From the NCBI GenBank assembly GCA_037039685.1, contig JAWNGF010000006.1:2170001-2234000 (forward strand): a stretch of 64,000 nt of DNA. Reading direction: 5' to 3'. The notes beneath the pieces were generated by a model that worked only from the letters and a program-made list of their open reading frames with translations, did not search any database and had not been told where the DNA came from. Of the stretch, positions 1 through 10,939 are shown piece after piece (the first letter of the stretch is position 1; each line of letters opens with the position of its first letter). The position numbers were made by a program, and so were the translations under genes. The stretch comes from Ceratobasidium sp. AG-K (lineage: Eukaryota; Basidiomycota; Agaricomycetes; Cantharellales; Ceratobasidiaceae).

Positions 1-1357
1 GAATTAGGTTGATTGTCTATGTATTTGACTTCAGATTTGCATGTCATCAGTGCACTTTATACCATTCACATGCATGCCCATTTATGACCTGGTCCATTCC
101 AAAATGAGTGAATAACTACGCTAACGTCACATGACTGTATCTCATTCATTTCAAACCTTTTGTGGTCGGCTCCGAGTTTGAATCGTGGTGATTGTCTTTT
201 ATCATGTCGGGTCGGGTTCGAATTCTGCCGCCAGTGCCAGACTGCATTATCCTTGACTCATTTCAGGCACTTAGGCTCTAGTAGCTTCATCGCGATACGT
301 ACGAGGGTAAAGAATATGAATATGATAGAGAGTGTAATCGTACATGCAGTCGCCAAGAACCAGAGGGCTTGGGGGATCTCGTGCGTAGCACGCAGATGGG
401 GGGTCTGGGGCACCGAGACGCGGTCGGAACTCGCGGGTCGGGTGGCCAAACTGACGACTGTCGAGAAGGGTGGTAAGTCGGGTGTGCTTACAGGGGAGGG
501 AAGGCTCGGGAAACGGGCAAGGTTTGAGAGCGTGTTGAGGAACAACAACCGGGAGTTAGATGGAACAAAGGGGAGGTGGGCGGGACACACTAAAATAAAG
601 CCGCGACACTGAGGCAGACGCGTAGACTAACGTGGTCGATTGCCGAGCAAACGAACCACGTGCTCCGTGAGTATGCAAGCTCCTGCGCGACCTGGCGCCT
701 AAGTCCCGGCTGTACGACTCCGCAAGTTCCGGCACACAGCCGCACGGTGACTGGTTGGTTGGAATAGAGATATTACTGGCATCGACTCGGTCGAACTCGC
801 ATTCCTGCCTTTCCGATGGAATATGACTTTCACCCACCCATCGATGCTATACAGGCTTTGGAGCCAATTTAGGCGACCGTTCGAGCGAAGTCCAAAAAAA
901 GCGGCTGGTAAAATTGACTTTGTGTTTGGGTGATAAGTCTGGTGGTAGGTTAGCTAGCCGGGATACAGGTCCGGCGAATAATAGCGAGGGACCATTCCGG
1001 GTTCTAGCGGTCGGATTCCGAGCCAACAGGATTCTCAACGTTTCTCAGTCTCGGATTCAGTTCATTCGCGGGGTGCGGGATAACTGAATAGACACGAGGT
1101 AGATTGCGCCTGTTATATGAAAACCAGATTGACACGCTGAGATTCGCGAGTGAACTTTTCCGCTGACACGCTTCCACCTCGTGTCCAAATAGGGGCCGGC
1201 ATTCGCCAATTCATATCACGGCTCCGGTTGCCGAGTGGAGCGGCGTCTAAGTGGTGTTTGCGTTTGGTCACGAGTGTCCTGAATTTGGTGATTATGACGT
1301 TTACCGCGCATTTAGACTCCCTGACCAAGCAGGGCACGGGGCCATCTTCCGACCACC
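1..1357. other. Upstream region without a recognisable gene
   Basis: Several short open frames exist on both strands, but none shows a recognisable domain, a coherent splice pattern or a credible start context. A GGTTCGAATTC stretch near 226-236 resembles a Pol III B box but has no matching tRNA fold. The last few hundred bases are probably the promoter and 5' leader of the histidine kinase gene that begins near 1358. I see nothing else I can support here. Confidence 0.5.
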
Positions 1358-4300
1358 ATGGCCAGCGGCGGCCATCCGTTCACCGCGCACCTTGTAGCGG
1401 TGCTGAGCATCTATGAGCTGGGCCCCGGACGACCAGGTAAGCTGAGCGCGGCCCTTGAGATCCCGCCTCACACGGCCCAGTGCGCGGTCTGCCTGCTAGG
1501 AGCTCACTCTCTTCTCGTTCCCGCGCGTGTTCTGTTCCCCCGGCGCTTGCCCCGCTGTCGCCACCGCCCGCGGAATACCTAGGCGCAGCGCCTCTCCCTC
1601 GATACGACGGACCTCGTGATTGGCAGACTGATGCAGTGGAGAGAGCACTGGGGAGGGTTGCAGCTCGCATGTACGCAGCCGAGGCGCAACTGGAAGCGCT
1701 GACGGCGCACAATGCACCGACACCTGACCCCGAGCTGTCTCCACGAACGAATGGGGCGAAGAAACGCCGCGAGAATCCACCGGAAGAGGTGCGGTTTGAC
1801 GAGGAGATGGATCCTGATACGCCAATTGCCAAGGCTCGAGTGCATCCTGGCACAATCGACTTGAGTAGTTTGGCGGCGATTAATACGGCCCCAAAGGCGA
1901 CCGATGACCAACCGACGACCAAGCCTGGTCCGCGCTCTGCTCCGACGACGAGCCTCTCGCAAATGCCGTTCCAATGTCCTACCTGTGGCCGCTCTGGCCC
2001 AACCGTTGCCCCCGACGTAATCCATGCCCCCGGCCCACTGGACGTTGTAACTCCAGCACTCGGGATGGGTCTCGGCATGCACGACGGCGCGGCTGAACTC
2101 CGGCACCAACTCGGCCTTGACCGTGACGACGATACGGGCAGTCCGCTCGTACTTCCCCCCGGCCCTCTGAGCGCCGCAGCCTTCGAAAGTGGTAGGCGCC
2201 CTTTGTGTATAATTCGGTGGTAGCTGATACGTTATAGGCATGTCCGCTGTCGAGGAGCTCAAGCTGCTCAAGGCCCAGGTCCAGGACGTTGCGCGCGTGT
2301 GCAAGGCCGTGGCCGAGGGCGATCTCTCCCAGAAAATTACGGTTCCGGTTCAGGGTGTTGTCATGGTTCAGCTCAAGGATGTTATCAATACTATGGTTGA
2401 CAAGCTCGGTCGATTTGCTCAAGAGGTGCGAGAATTATTCGCTGTGGGACTGGAGCTGATGATTCGCAGGTCACGCGTGTCTCGCTCGAAGTCGGGACTG
2501 AAGGCAGGCTCGGTGGCCAGGCTATTGTGCGCGACGTACGCGGAACTTGGAGTGAACTTACAACTGTCGTCAATCGTCTCGCCGCCAATCTTACCAGCCA
2601 GGTGCGTCTCCCTTGTTTTTGCCATTTTTTCGTTGCTATCCCGTTCTATCATTATCATCCCCCGCGGCTCAATCAGTCAGCGATCCCCTCTGCTCATTTC
2701 CCATTCGGCAACGGCCCGTCCAACGTTAATTCCCCCCACCGTGGAATCCCACGTTTGGCAATCCGGTTGGCTGGGCCGAAATTGCCGGGTGGAGTGGCGT
2801 GAATAGGCTTGTCAGCAAAGAACAGGGCAAGCATCGCCAGTGGGGAACCCTGCATTAACGGCGAGGACGCTAGGAGACAGATACGACGCGAAGGTCATGT
2901 GTGCAGACTGAATGGGCCATCTGAGCTTCTTTCTGGATGGATAGGGGCGACCGTTCGGCGTCTTTTGGCGCCTCGTGTGTTTTGGCTGGGTTTCGTTCGG
3001 ATTGGATGGATGGTGTTGTGCCTGGATTTGGCTCGGAGCTTCTCTCGATTTATGCTGGGCCCTTCCCTTGATTCTTCCTAAATTCTCCGATTTACGCTCC
3101 ACATTTTCTTGATTTTCATTCTGACTTTCAAACTCGATGCTGACATTCTGCAGGTCCGAGGAATCGCAGAGGTCACCAAGGCCGTGGCCAAGGGCGACTT
3201 GTCGAAACAGATTGGGGTCGATGCCAAGGGTGAAATTTTAGAATTGAAGAATACGGTTAATACAATGGTGCGTCTCTTGCGCCGGCGAGCAATCGGTCAT
3301 CGCGTCAATCGTGACTGTCATTCAATCACTGTGATGAGCCTGAATTGGCCGTCACAATGAACATTGGATTGACCAGCACGATCAACCCGGGGTTGATGTG
3401 ATAACCTGATTGCCTTACCGGCGCTGGATCATTTTCCTATCTCGGAATAAGCTAATGTGCCCTAGGTTGTTCGTTTGCGTATGTTTGCTGGTGAAGTTAC
3501 TCGAGTCGCGTTGGATGTCGGTAGTCGCGGTCTTCTTGGCGGTCAGGCTTATGTTCCGGATGTCGAGGGGGTTTGGCTAGAGTTGACAGATAATGTGAGT
3601 GCCGAGCCAGATAAGATGATTGGTGCTGATTGTTCGTAGGTGAATCGCATGTGCTCCAATTTGACGAACCAGGTCCGATCTATTGCGTTGGTTACGACTG
3701 CTGTCGCCGAGGTGGGTACCGAAATGGTCCGAGTGGACTGGTACTGAGATTCCGTTAGGGCGATCTTACACGCAAAATCGAAATCGAAGTCGAGGGAGAA
3801 ATGCTCACGCTCAAGAATACGGTCAATTCCATGGTGGACCAGCTTAGCACGTTTGCGAGTGAAGTCACGCGTGTCGCGCTCGAGGTCGGTTCGATGGGTA
3901 TACTCGGAGGGCAGGCGCAGGTCGAAGGTGTCAAGGGTACTTGGGCGGATCTAACTCGAAATGTCAACGTGAGCATCGACTGACCAGGGCAAATACAACA
4001 GGATACTGATGGCTGGGCAGAACATGGCGTCCAACTTGACGAACCAAGTGCGTTCGATTGCCAAGGTCACGACCGCCGTCGCGCACGGTGATTTGCAACA
4101 GCTCGTCGAAGTCGACGTCCAAGGCGAGATGCTCATGTTGAAGAATACTGTGAATAGCATGGTGGCCCAACTGGATACGCTCGCGAGTGAAGTGTCCCGT
4201 GTCGCGCTGGAAGTCGGAATCGAGGGTCGATTGGGTGGACAGGCTGTGGTTCAGGGCGTCGAGGGTGTTTGGAAAGTCTTGACGGATAATGTCAACTTGA

Positions 4301-7150
4301 TGGTACGTTCGTTTAATAATCTTGAGTGTGGATGCTAACGATACGCAGGCTCTGAATTTGACCACCCAAGTGCGATCCATCGCGACTGTCACGACTGCCG
4401 TAGCCCGTGGTGACTTGAGCAAGAAGATTGATGTCGATGTCAAGGGTGAAATACTGGATCTCAAGAATACCGTGAACCGCATGACGGACAGTTTGCGAGT
4501 CTTTGCTGCCGAGGTGACGCGGTATGTCTCCCAATTTTATCATGTGGCGTGTGCTTATCATTCGCAGAGTGGCTGGTGAGGTCGGTACGCTTGGACGACT
4601 CGGTGGACAAGCATTTGTTCCTGGCGTGGCTGGTGTGTGGAAGGATCTGACTGATAATGTGAACGTGATGGCTGCGAATGTGAGTGTTTTTTTCTCGTGG
4701 CGTGGGTGGAGGGTGCTGATGGGGTTCTAGTTGACGCTGCAAGTGCGAGCCATCGCTCGTGTTACAGTGAGTCTACAAGCCTAGGTGGCGATGTGATGCT
4801 GATTGGTGCTAGACGGCTGTGTCTGTGGGAGATCTTACGACCAAGGTCGAGGGCGTCGATGTGGCTGGTGAAATGTTGGACCTTGTGAACACGATCAACG
4901 GAATGGTGGACCAGCTTGCTGTCTTTGCTGCTGAAGTCACTCGAGTCGCGCGTGAAGTCGGAACCGAGGGTAGGCTGGGTGTTCAGGCGCGGGTCGAGGG
5001 CATGCAGGGTAGTTGGCAGGCAATCACGTACGTGCGAGTACTTAACCTTGGGGTGGGTGCTAACAGTCGAATAGCGTATCGGTAAACACCATGGCCTCCA
5101 ACTTGACCTCCCAAGTCCGTGGTTTCGCGCAGATCTCGGCGGCGGCGACCGATGGCGACTTTACCCGATTCATCACTGTCGAGGCGAGCGGTGAGATGGA
5201 CTCGCTCAAAACGCAAATCAACCAGATGGTGTACAACCTCCGAGAGAGTATCCAGCGTAATACGGCCGCGCGTGAAGCTGCCGAGCTTGCCAATCGTTCC
5301 AAGTCCGAGTTCCTTGCCAACATGTCCCACGAGATTCGGTGAGTAAAGGGATGCGTGGGCGAGGGTTGGGCTAACTTGAGCGTAGTACTCCCATGAACGG
5401 CATTATCGGCATGACGGATCTGACCCTCGATACTGAGTTGACCCGCACGCAAAAGGAGAACTTGTTGCTCGTCCACCAGCTCGCCAAGTCGCTGCTCCTC
5501 ATTATCGATGACATTCTTGATATTTCCAAGAGTGAGTACTGAATATGGAAATTGAACTTGCGCTAACTCGAAACAGTCGAGGCGGGCAGGATGACGATGG
5601 AACAAGTCACGTACTCTCTCCGTGGAACGGCGTTTGGCATTCTCAAGACGCTCGTTGTGCGTGCACACCAACAAAATCTCAACCTGTTCTACGAAGTCGA
5701 TCCCGAGATTCCCGACCAAGTCATTGGTGACTCGCTCCGTCTGCGCCAAGTCATTACCAACCTCGTCGGCAATGCCGTCAAGTTCACGCCTAGCAAGCCG
5801 AACAAGAAGGGCATGGTGTGCTTGTCGTGCAAGCTCATTTCGATGGACGAGCATAACGTGACAGTTCGCTTCTGCGTCGAGGATACGGGTATCGGTATCA
5901 AGCAGGACAAGCTCGCAATCATCTTTGATACCTTCTGCCAAGCCGATGGCTCAACAACTCGAGTGAGTACGCGTGAAGGTGGTGAGTTCAGTGGCTGATT
6001 CCTTGTAGGAATATGGTGGCACTGGTCTCGGCCTATCAATTTCCAAGCGACTCGTCTCGCTCATGAATGGTCAGATGTGGGTCGAATCCGAGGTCGGCGT
6101 CGGGTCGCGCTTCTACTTTACCATCACCGCCGAGATCTCGCGTCCCAATACGGCCCAGAGCGTCAGCAAGGTGTCCATGTACAAGGATCGCACGATTCTC
6201 TTTGTCGATACCCTTGGCGACCGTTCGGGAGTCGCCGAGCGCGTTGAAGAGTTGCAGCTCCGTCCATTTGTCGTGCGCGACATCAGCCAGGTGGCAGACA
6301 AGGGCAAGATTCCGTTTATCGATACCGTGATTGTGGATTCGCTAGAAGTAGTGAGTAGGTTGATGTCGTACCTCGTGCTGGGCTAATTGTGTTGTAGACC
6401 GAGAAGCTGCGCGAGTTGGATCATTTGAGATACACACCGGCGGTGCTCTTGACGCCCGTGATGCCACGACTAAATTGTGAGTTTCACCACGCTTAAAATA
6501 GTTTTTATGTGCTAAATGTGGTCTAGTGACTTGGTGCTTGGAGAACTTCATCTCTGGGCATGTCGCCACCCCATCCTCGCTAGATGATCTCGCCGAGGCA
6601 CTTGCTAAGGGTCTCGAGGCCAATGCATCCCAACCCGAAGTGACACCCAGCGATGTTTCATACGACATCCTCCTGGCCGAGGACAACGTTGTCAACCAGC
6701 GTGTCGCGGTCAAGATTCTCGAAAAGTTCGGCCACAAGGTCCAGATTGCCGAAAACGGTCAGTTCGCCGTCGATGCGGTCAAGACTCGACACGAAGAAAG
6801 CAGGATGTTTGACGTTATCCTCGTGAGTACCATTGGCAGATTGGCAGAATTTTATCTGATGAGCGACTAGATGGATGTATCCATGCCGTTCATGGGTGGA
6901 ATGGAGGCGACCGAGATTATTCGTGCTTACGAGATTGAAAAGGGCATCCGCCGGACGCCGATCATCGCGCTTACCGCACATGCCATGATTGGTGATCGCG
7001 AACGCTGTATACAAGCCGGAATGGTGAGTGTCATTATCTAATCCTTGATTCTCACTAACCTCTTTCCAGGACGAACACGTCACGAAGCCTCTAAGGAGAG
7101 CGGATCTCATGAGCGCGATCAAACGCCTCGTGTCATCCGGTGCGCATTGA
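1358..7150 (+). CDS. nik1: Group III hybrid histidine kinase (Nik1/Os-1 type) with tandem HAMP repeats
   Basis: This is a cytosolic osmosensing hybrid kinase that signals through a phosphorelay to the Hog1-type MAP kinase; in fungi the family is the target pathway of phenylpyrrole and dicarboximide fungicides (family knowledge). The sequence shows a poorly conserved N-terminus (about 260 residues), then about seven ~90-residue HAMP units spread from 2240 to 5240, each carrying VTTAVAxGDL, LKNTVNxMV and [14 protein letters not shown] motifs. The HisKA domain has its H-box ([21 protein letters not shown]) split by an intron at about 5342-5383. The ATPase domain has N ([10 protein letters not shown]), G1 (EDTGIGI) and G2 (GGTGLGLS) boxes at 5760-6060. 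The receiver domain (6660-7150) has the acidic LLAEDN pair, the phospho-acceptor Asp in MDVSMP and the KP lysine. The protein is about 1,400 residues with more than a dozen introns; one intron (about 2603-3152) is far longer than the rest. The first ATG is the least certain part; a 1-nt phase join to the frame at 1487 fits. Confidence 0.9.
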
Positions 7151-7466
7151 CTGGCCCGTCTTGCTATCTTTTTCGCTGTGTGCTATTTCCTATCAAGTCC
7201 TCGCGTGTTTATATTCCGTGCTTCTATGTGTTATCCCTGCATCCTGTCTGTCATACCTCGAGGTGCTGGATACTGTGTGTCCAGTTCGTATGCGTTTGCT
7301 TGTCTATAGTATCTATTATCTGTCTGATCGTGAATTCAACTGCTTTTTTCTCTCTCGATTGAGTGTGAGGCCCCACGATGAGGGCCGTGATTCCTTTGAG
7401 TTCCAGCGAATCTATTCAAAAGTATTCACAGAATTCATCGACCGTGTCCCATTTTGAGGTTTGGTC
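7151..7466. other. Intergenic, convergent 3' ends
   Basis: This T-rich stretch lies between the stop of the histidine kinase (+) and the stop of the SDR gene (-). It probably holds both 3' untranslated regions. No further gene is seen. Confidence 0.6.
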
Positions 7467-8759
7467 TCATACAACGGAGGGATTCGTCGCAACACAGCCT
7501 CCATCAACAGTAATAATTTGCCCATTGACATAGTACGAGGCGGGAGACGCGAGGTACAACGCCGCACCAACAATATCGAGATCGCTATGAGATTATGAGA
7601 TATCAGATGGGTGATAGCGCATACAGGCGCTTTAGGACTGACATTCCTCCTCTCTCAGAGGGTACTTTGGTTATCCCCTTGGCAATCCTGTCCACCATAT
7701 CCGGCGCAACAGCAACTCCCTGTACGAATCACTTGAACACTCGTCAAGGGGCGCTCGTATTGGGGAAACTTACCTCGTGATTAGTCATTTCGCTCGGGAA
7801 TGGGCCGGGCGCGATGGCGTTGACTCGGATTGGGATCTTGCGCAACGCTAGTTCGGTGGATAACATCTTGGTGAGATGGTTTCCAGCAGCTTTGGAAGTG
7901 TTGTATGCAAACTAGGGTTGAGCAACGTCAGTCACCGACTATACACATGGTCGAAGTCACTTACATGGTCCTGGGATAGTTTGATTTGTCCAGAGATACT
8001 CGTAATATTGATGATCGAGGAGCTCCACCCCAAGCTTTCATGTTCGCGAGCTTTACTGGCAGCCTCGAGTAGTCCGAGGCACGCCACCGACACGAAGTAG
8101 TTGGAAGAGACGTTGATCGAGAATAGTTTGGCCCAATCTGTTCACGCGTTAGTTGGGTGCTCGGTAGGTGTTCTTATGTTCATGCCTTCAAATGACTCGG
8201 AGTTGAAGAGCGATTTTCCCAAGGTGTCCGTGTCTTTACGTTCGGGGGAAGACGGATCGGAGAAGAAGAGCGAGTAGGGGCCAACTTGACCAGCACTGTA
8301 TGCACGATCGAATCGATCAATTATCTGCCACCACACTGCTAGACCACTTACTTGTTGATGAGTACGTCCAACTTCCCCTCATTTTCCGAAATCACATTGA
8401 CAGCACTTTGGATACTTTCCTTGTTGGTCACATCCAAGGAAAGCCTATGTGGAGCTGCGAGCTAAAAGCCGAATGGCAAAAGCAATATTTCACGCGACTT
8501 ACGCTACGATTTTGCCTTTCGTATCCGAGTTCTCGGCTGCTACCTTGTCTACTACTTCCTTCCGCCGGCCACCAATATACACCTTCGCCCCATTGGCTGC
8601 GAGGCCTCTGGCCATCATCAAGCCACTGTTAACCGTATACACTTCAGTTTCAGCTGAAAGGCCTATAATACCTCGCACTTACATGCCGGTGCCCCCTCCA
8701 GTCACCAACGCAACTCGTCCAGACACCTCAAAGACTTTTCCCAGGAGAAGGTGAGCCAT
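7467..8759 (-). CDS. Short-chain dehydrogenase/reductase (SDR)
   Basis: This is an NAD(P)H-dependent oxidoreductase of the classical SDR family. Reading the minus strand from the ATG at 8759, the first exon gives VALVTGGGTGM, the TGxxxGxG nucleotide-binding turn (completed across an intron). Next come NNAG (about 8300), NITSISG with the catalytic Ser (about 8000) and the active-site YNTSK (about 7900). The C-terminus ends with the typical LASPASYYVNGQIITVDGG. Length is about 310 residues with several ~50-nt introns. The long insert between NNAG and the next motif (SDPSSPERKDTD region) resembles fungal relatives of RhlG-type 3-oxoacyl reductases, but the substrate cannot be read from sequence. 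It is divergent from the polyol dehydrogenase at 9042, with 282 bp between the starts, so the two may share control. Confidence 0.85.
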
Positions 8760-9041
8760 GGTGGTCGAGGCAAGGAATGTGAGTCCAGAACGTTCGGGTC
8801 GCAAAGGTTAAATGAACTTGTCCTCGGGAGTAACCGCCCCAAATGGGCATACGGATTTAAGCTCAAGGCTCGATCGGACCGTTTTCCGAAGGTGATCCGC
8901 GCAAATTAGGAACGATCTCCGTGATCAGGCTCTTCGGCGCGCTGTTCTGGAGGTCCGGGCGCAAGCTTCTATCCTAGCTTGGTCTTCACGTCCGCCCTTA
9001 AAAATCCTGCCTGTGCGCTATGGCCAGTATCATCAACCACA
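8760..9041. promoter_or_regulatory. Shared divergent promoter (SDR / polyol dehydrogenase)
   Basis: 282 bp separate two ATGs on opposite strands, so both promoters must lie here. GC-rich stretches such as CCGCCCC occur near 8836 and could bind a zinc-finger regulator of the Mig1/CreA kind, but that is only a guess. A TTAAAAA stretch at 8999-9005, about 40 bp before the + strand ATG, could serve as a TATA-like element. Confidence 0.4.
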
Positions 9042-10630
9042 ATGTCTGCTCTTGGCGTCTCTCCTGCTCTCTACGACCCTGCTATCGTTCTCAAGTCTGC
9101 GCAGTTCAAGATTCTTGACTCGCCGCCGGAGCGAGATGAGAAGAAGAACATTGCCGTCTTCACGAACCCGGCACACGATTTGCACATCGTCGAGAAACCG
9201 ATTCCTAAGGCCGGGCCTGGGCAGTGTGTTGTCCATGTTCGTGCGACTGGAATTTGCGGTAGCGACTGTCACTTTTGGAAGCACGGGCGGATTGGTGGGT
9301 TTATTGTGCTCAGGTGATTGTGAGCGAATATTGATGTGCATATAGGCGATTCGATGGTTGTGGTCGACGAGAATGGGCTTGGTCACGAGAGTGCTGGTGT
9401 CGTGATTGAGGTTGGTGAGGGTGTGGCCGACTTTAAAGTTGGTAAGTAATTTCGTCTTATACCAAGACGTAACTTTACCTGAGTTTCTCAAAGGCGATCG
9501 GGTTGCAATCGAGGCTGGTGTACCCTGCTCTAAGCCAAGTTGCGAATTTTGCCGTACCGGAAAGTACAACGGTTGCCCAGATGTTGTCTTCTTCTCCACC
9601 CCACCATACCACGGTTCGTGAAATTCGCCTAAATTTCCGCACTTAAACTAAATACTGGAATTCACTGCAGGTACCTTGACTCGGTACCACCTTCACCCAG
9701 CCGCATGGTTACACAAACTGCCAGACACCATCTCGTTCGAAGAAGGCGCGCTCCTCGAGCCGACTGCTGTTGCTCTGGCTGGTATCGAACGCTCGGGATT
9801 GAAGCTTGGAGATTCTACTTTTATCGCTGGTGCTGGGCCGATTGTAAGTGTACTGGTCTTTCCATCAAATCATTCGCGTTGAGCAACTTTGGCAGGGTCT
9901 TGTGACTCTTCTCGCCGCGCGTGCAGCTGGCGCAGAGCCCATCGTCATCTCCGATCTTAGTCAGACCAGGCTTGACTTTGCGAAGAAGCTCGTACCAGGT
10001 GTCCGAACTGTTCTGGTTGAGAGGGGCCTGGATGCCCAGGTAAGATCATAGTATAGCTATATGCGCATCGAGTATTGACCATCACACTTGTGTAGGCTCA
10101 AGCTGCCAAAGTTGTCGAGCAACTTGGCGACAAGGCCACTGTCGTGCTTGAGTGTACGGGTGTAGAGAGTAGTATCTGGACTTCGATATATGTGAGTTCC
10201 ACCCTATCGGCAGCATTCAATATCTGACGTAATTTGGGTGAAGGCCACCAAATACGGTGGAATGGTGTTTATCATCGGAGTCGGAAAGGCGATCCAGAAC
10301 ATGCCATTCATGCACCTTTCGGCGAATGAGATTGATGTCCGCTGGCAATACCGATACGCCAACCAGTATCCCAAGGCTATCCGTATGTTCCGACTAATTT
10401 CCTCATTGGATAGTTGACTAACACGAGTCAATCCAGGCTTGGTTTCTGCTGGGTTGTTAAACCTCAAGCCACTCGTGACGCACAGGTTCCCTCTGGAGCG
10501 CGGAATTGAGGCGTTTGAGATTGCGAACGACATTACTAAAGGTGTGTTTTACTAGAATAGCCTACTGCTAGGTACTAATGGCGCACTTTGCGCAATAGGG
10601 AGCATCAAGGTTCAGATTTTGGATGGGTAG
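9042..10630 (+). CDS. Zinc-dependent polyol dehydrogenase (sorbitol/xylitol/L-arabinitol dehydrogenase family)
   Basis: This is a medium-chain dehydrogenase that oxidises a sugar alcohol to a ketose with NAD. The catalytic zinc ligands are visible in [13 protein letters not shown] (Cys, about 9255) and GHES (His-Glu, about 9383). The structural zinc lobe is [17 protein letters not shown] (four Cys, about 9528-9580). The Rossmann fold shows [13 protein letters not shown] split by an intron near 9843, with an acidic residue (VISD) at the end of strand 2 that favours NAD over NADP. The protein is about 380 residues and ends ..KVQILDG. Seven or so short introns are seen. Together with the nearby PfkB sugar kinase it suggests pentose/hexose alcohol use. 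Which polyol is preferred cannot be told. Confidence 0.88.
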
Positions 10631-10939
10631 ACGGGTGTATATGTATTATAGTTAGCAAACTGAATATCACACTAGACATGAAACTATCTAATTCCTATTC
10701 CCCAAGACTATGAATATGATTCAATTCAAGACGGAAGACCCGTGGTACGCAATCAAACAGCAAAGCAAGCACGCCATTTACAACCAACTACAAGCGCGCA
10801 GGTACCGGCAACCAACTTACCCGAGCCGACGCCCGATCACAAGACCCGGCCGTGTTCAGCCCCCCACATTCAAAACCCCACACGACGACAGCATCCGCAT
10901 CCACCCACCTCTACTCAGTCTAAACACTAAACAGCAAAT
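10631..10939. other. Intergenic; promoter of the peroxisomal hydratase
   Basis: About 310 bases lie between the stop of the polyol dehydrogenase and the ATG at 10940. The right half is A/C-rich, which is common for fungal leaders. No gene is seen. Confidence 0.5.

Noticed and set aside
226..236. GGTTCGAATTC, a B-box-like sequence suggesting a tRNA
   Set aside because: No A box at the right distance and no cloverleaf can be drawn by eye.
160..612. 150-codon open frame near the left end
   Set aside because: Unusual composition, no recognisable motif and an overlapping open frame on the other strand.
1380..2304. Long minus-strand open frames (up to 241 codons) at the 5' end of the histidine kinase
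   Set aside because: The plus strand gives a coherent spliced frame leading into the HAMP array; the GC-rich composition explains open frames on the other strand.
5060..5941. 293-codon minus-strand open frame opposite the HisKA/ATPase exons
   Set aside because: Antisense of strongly conserved kinase motifs; no independent evidence.
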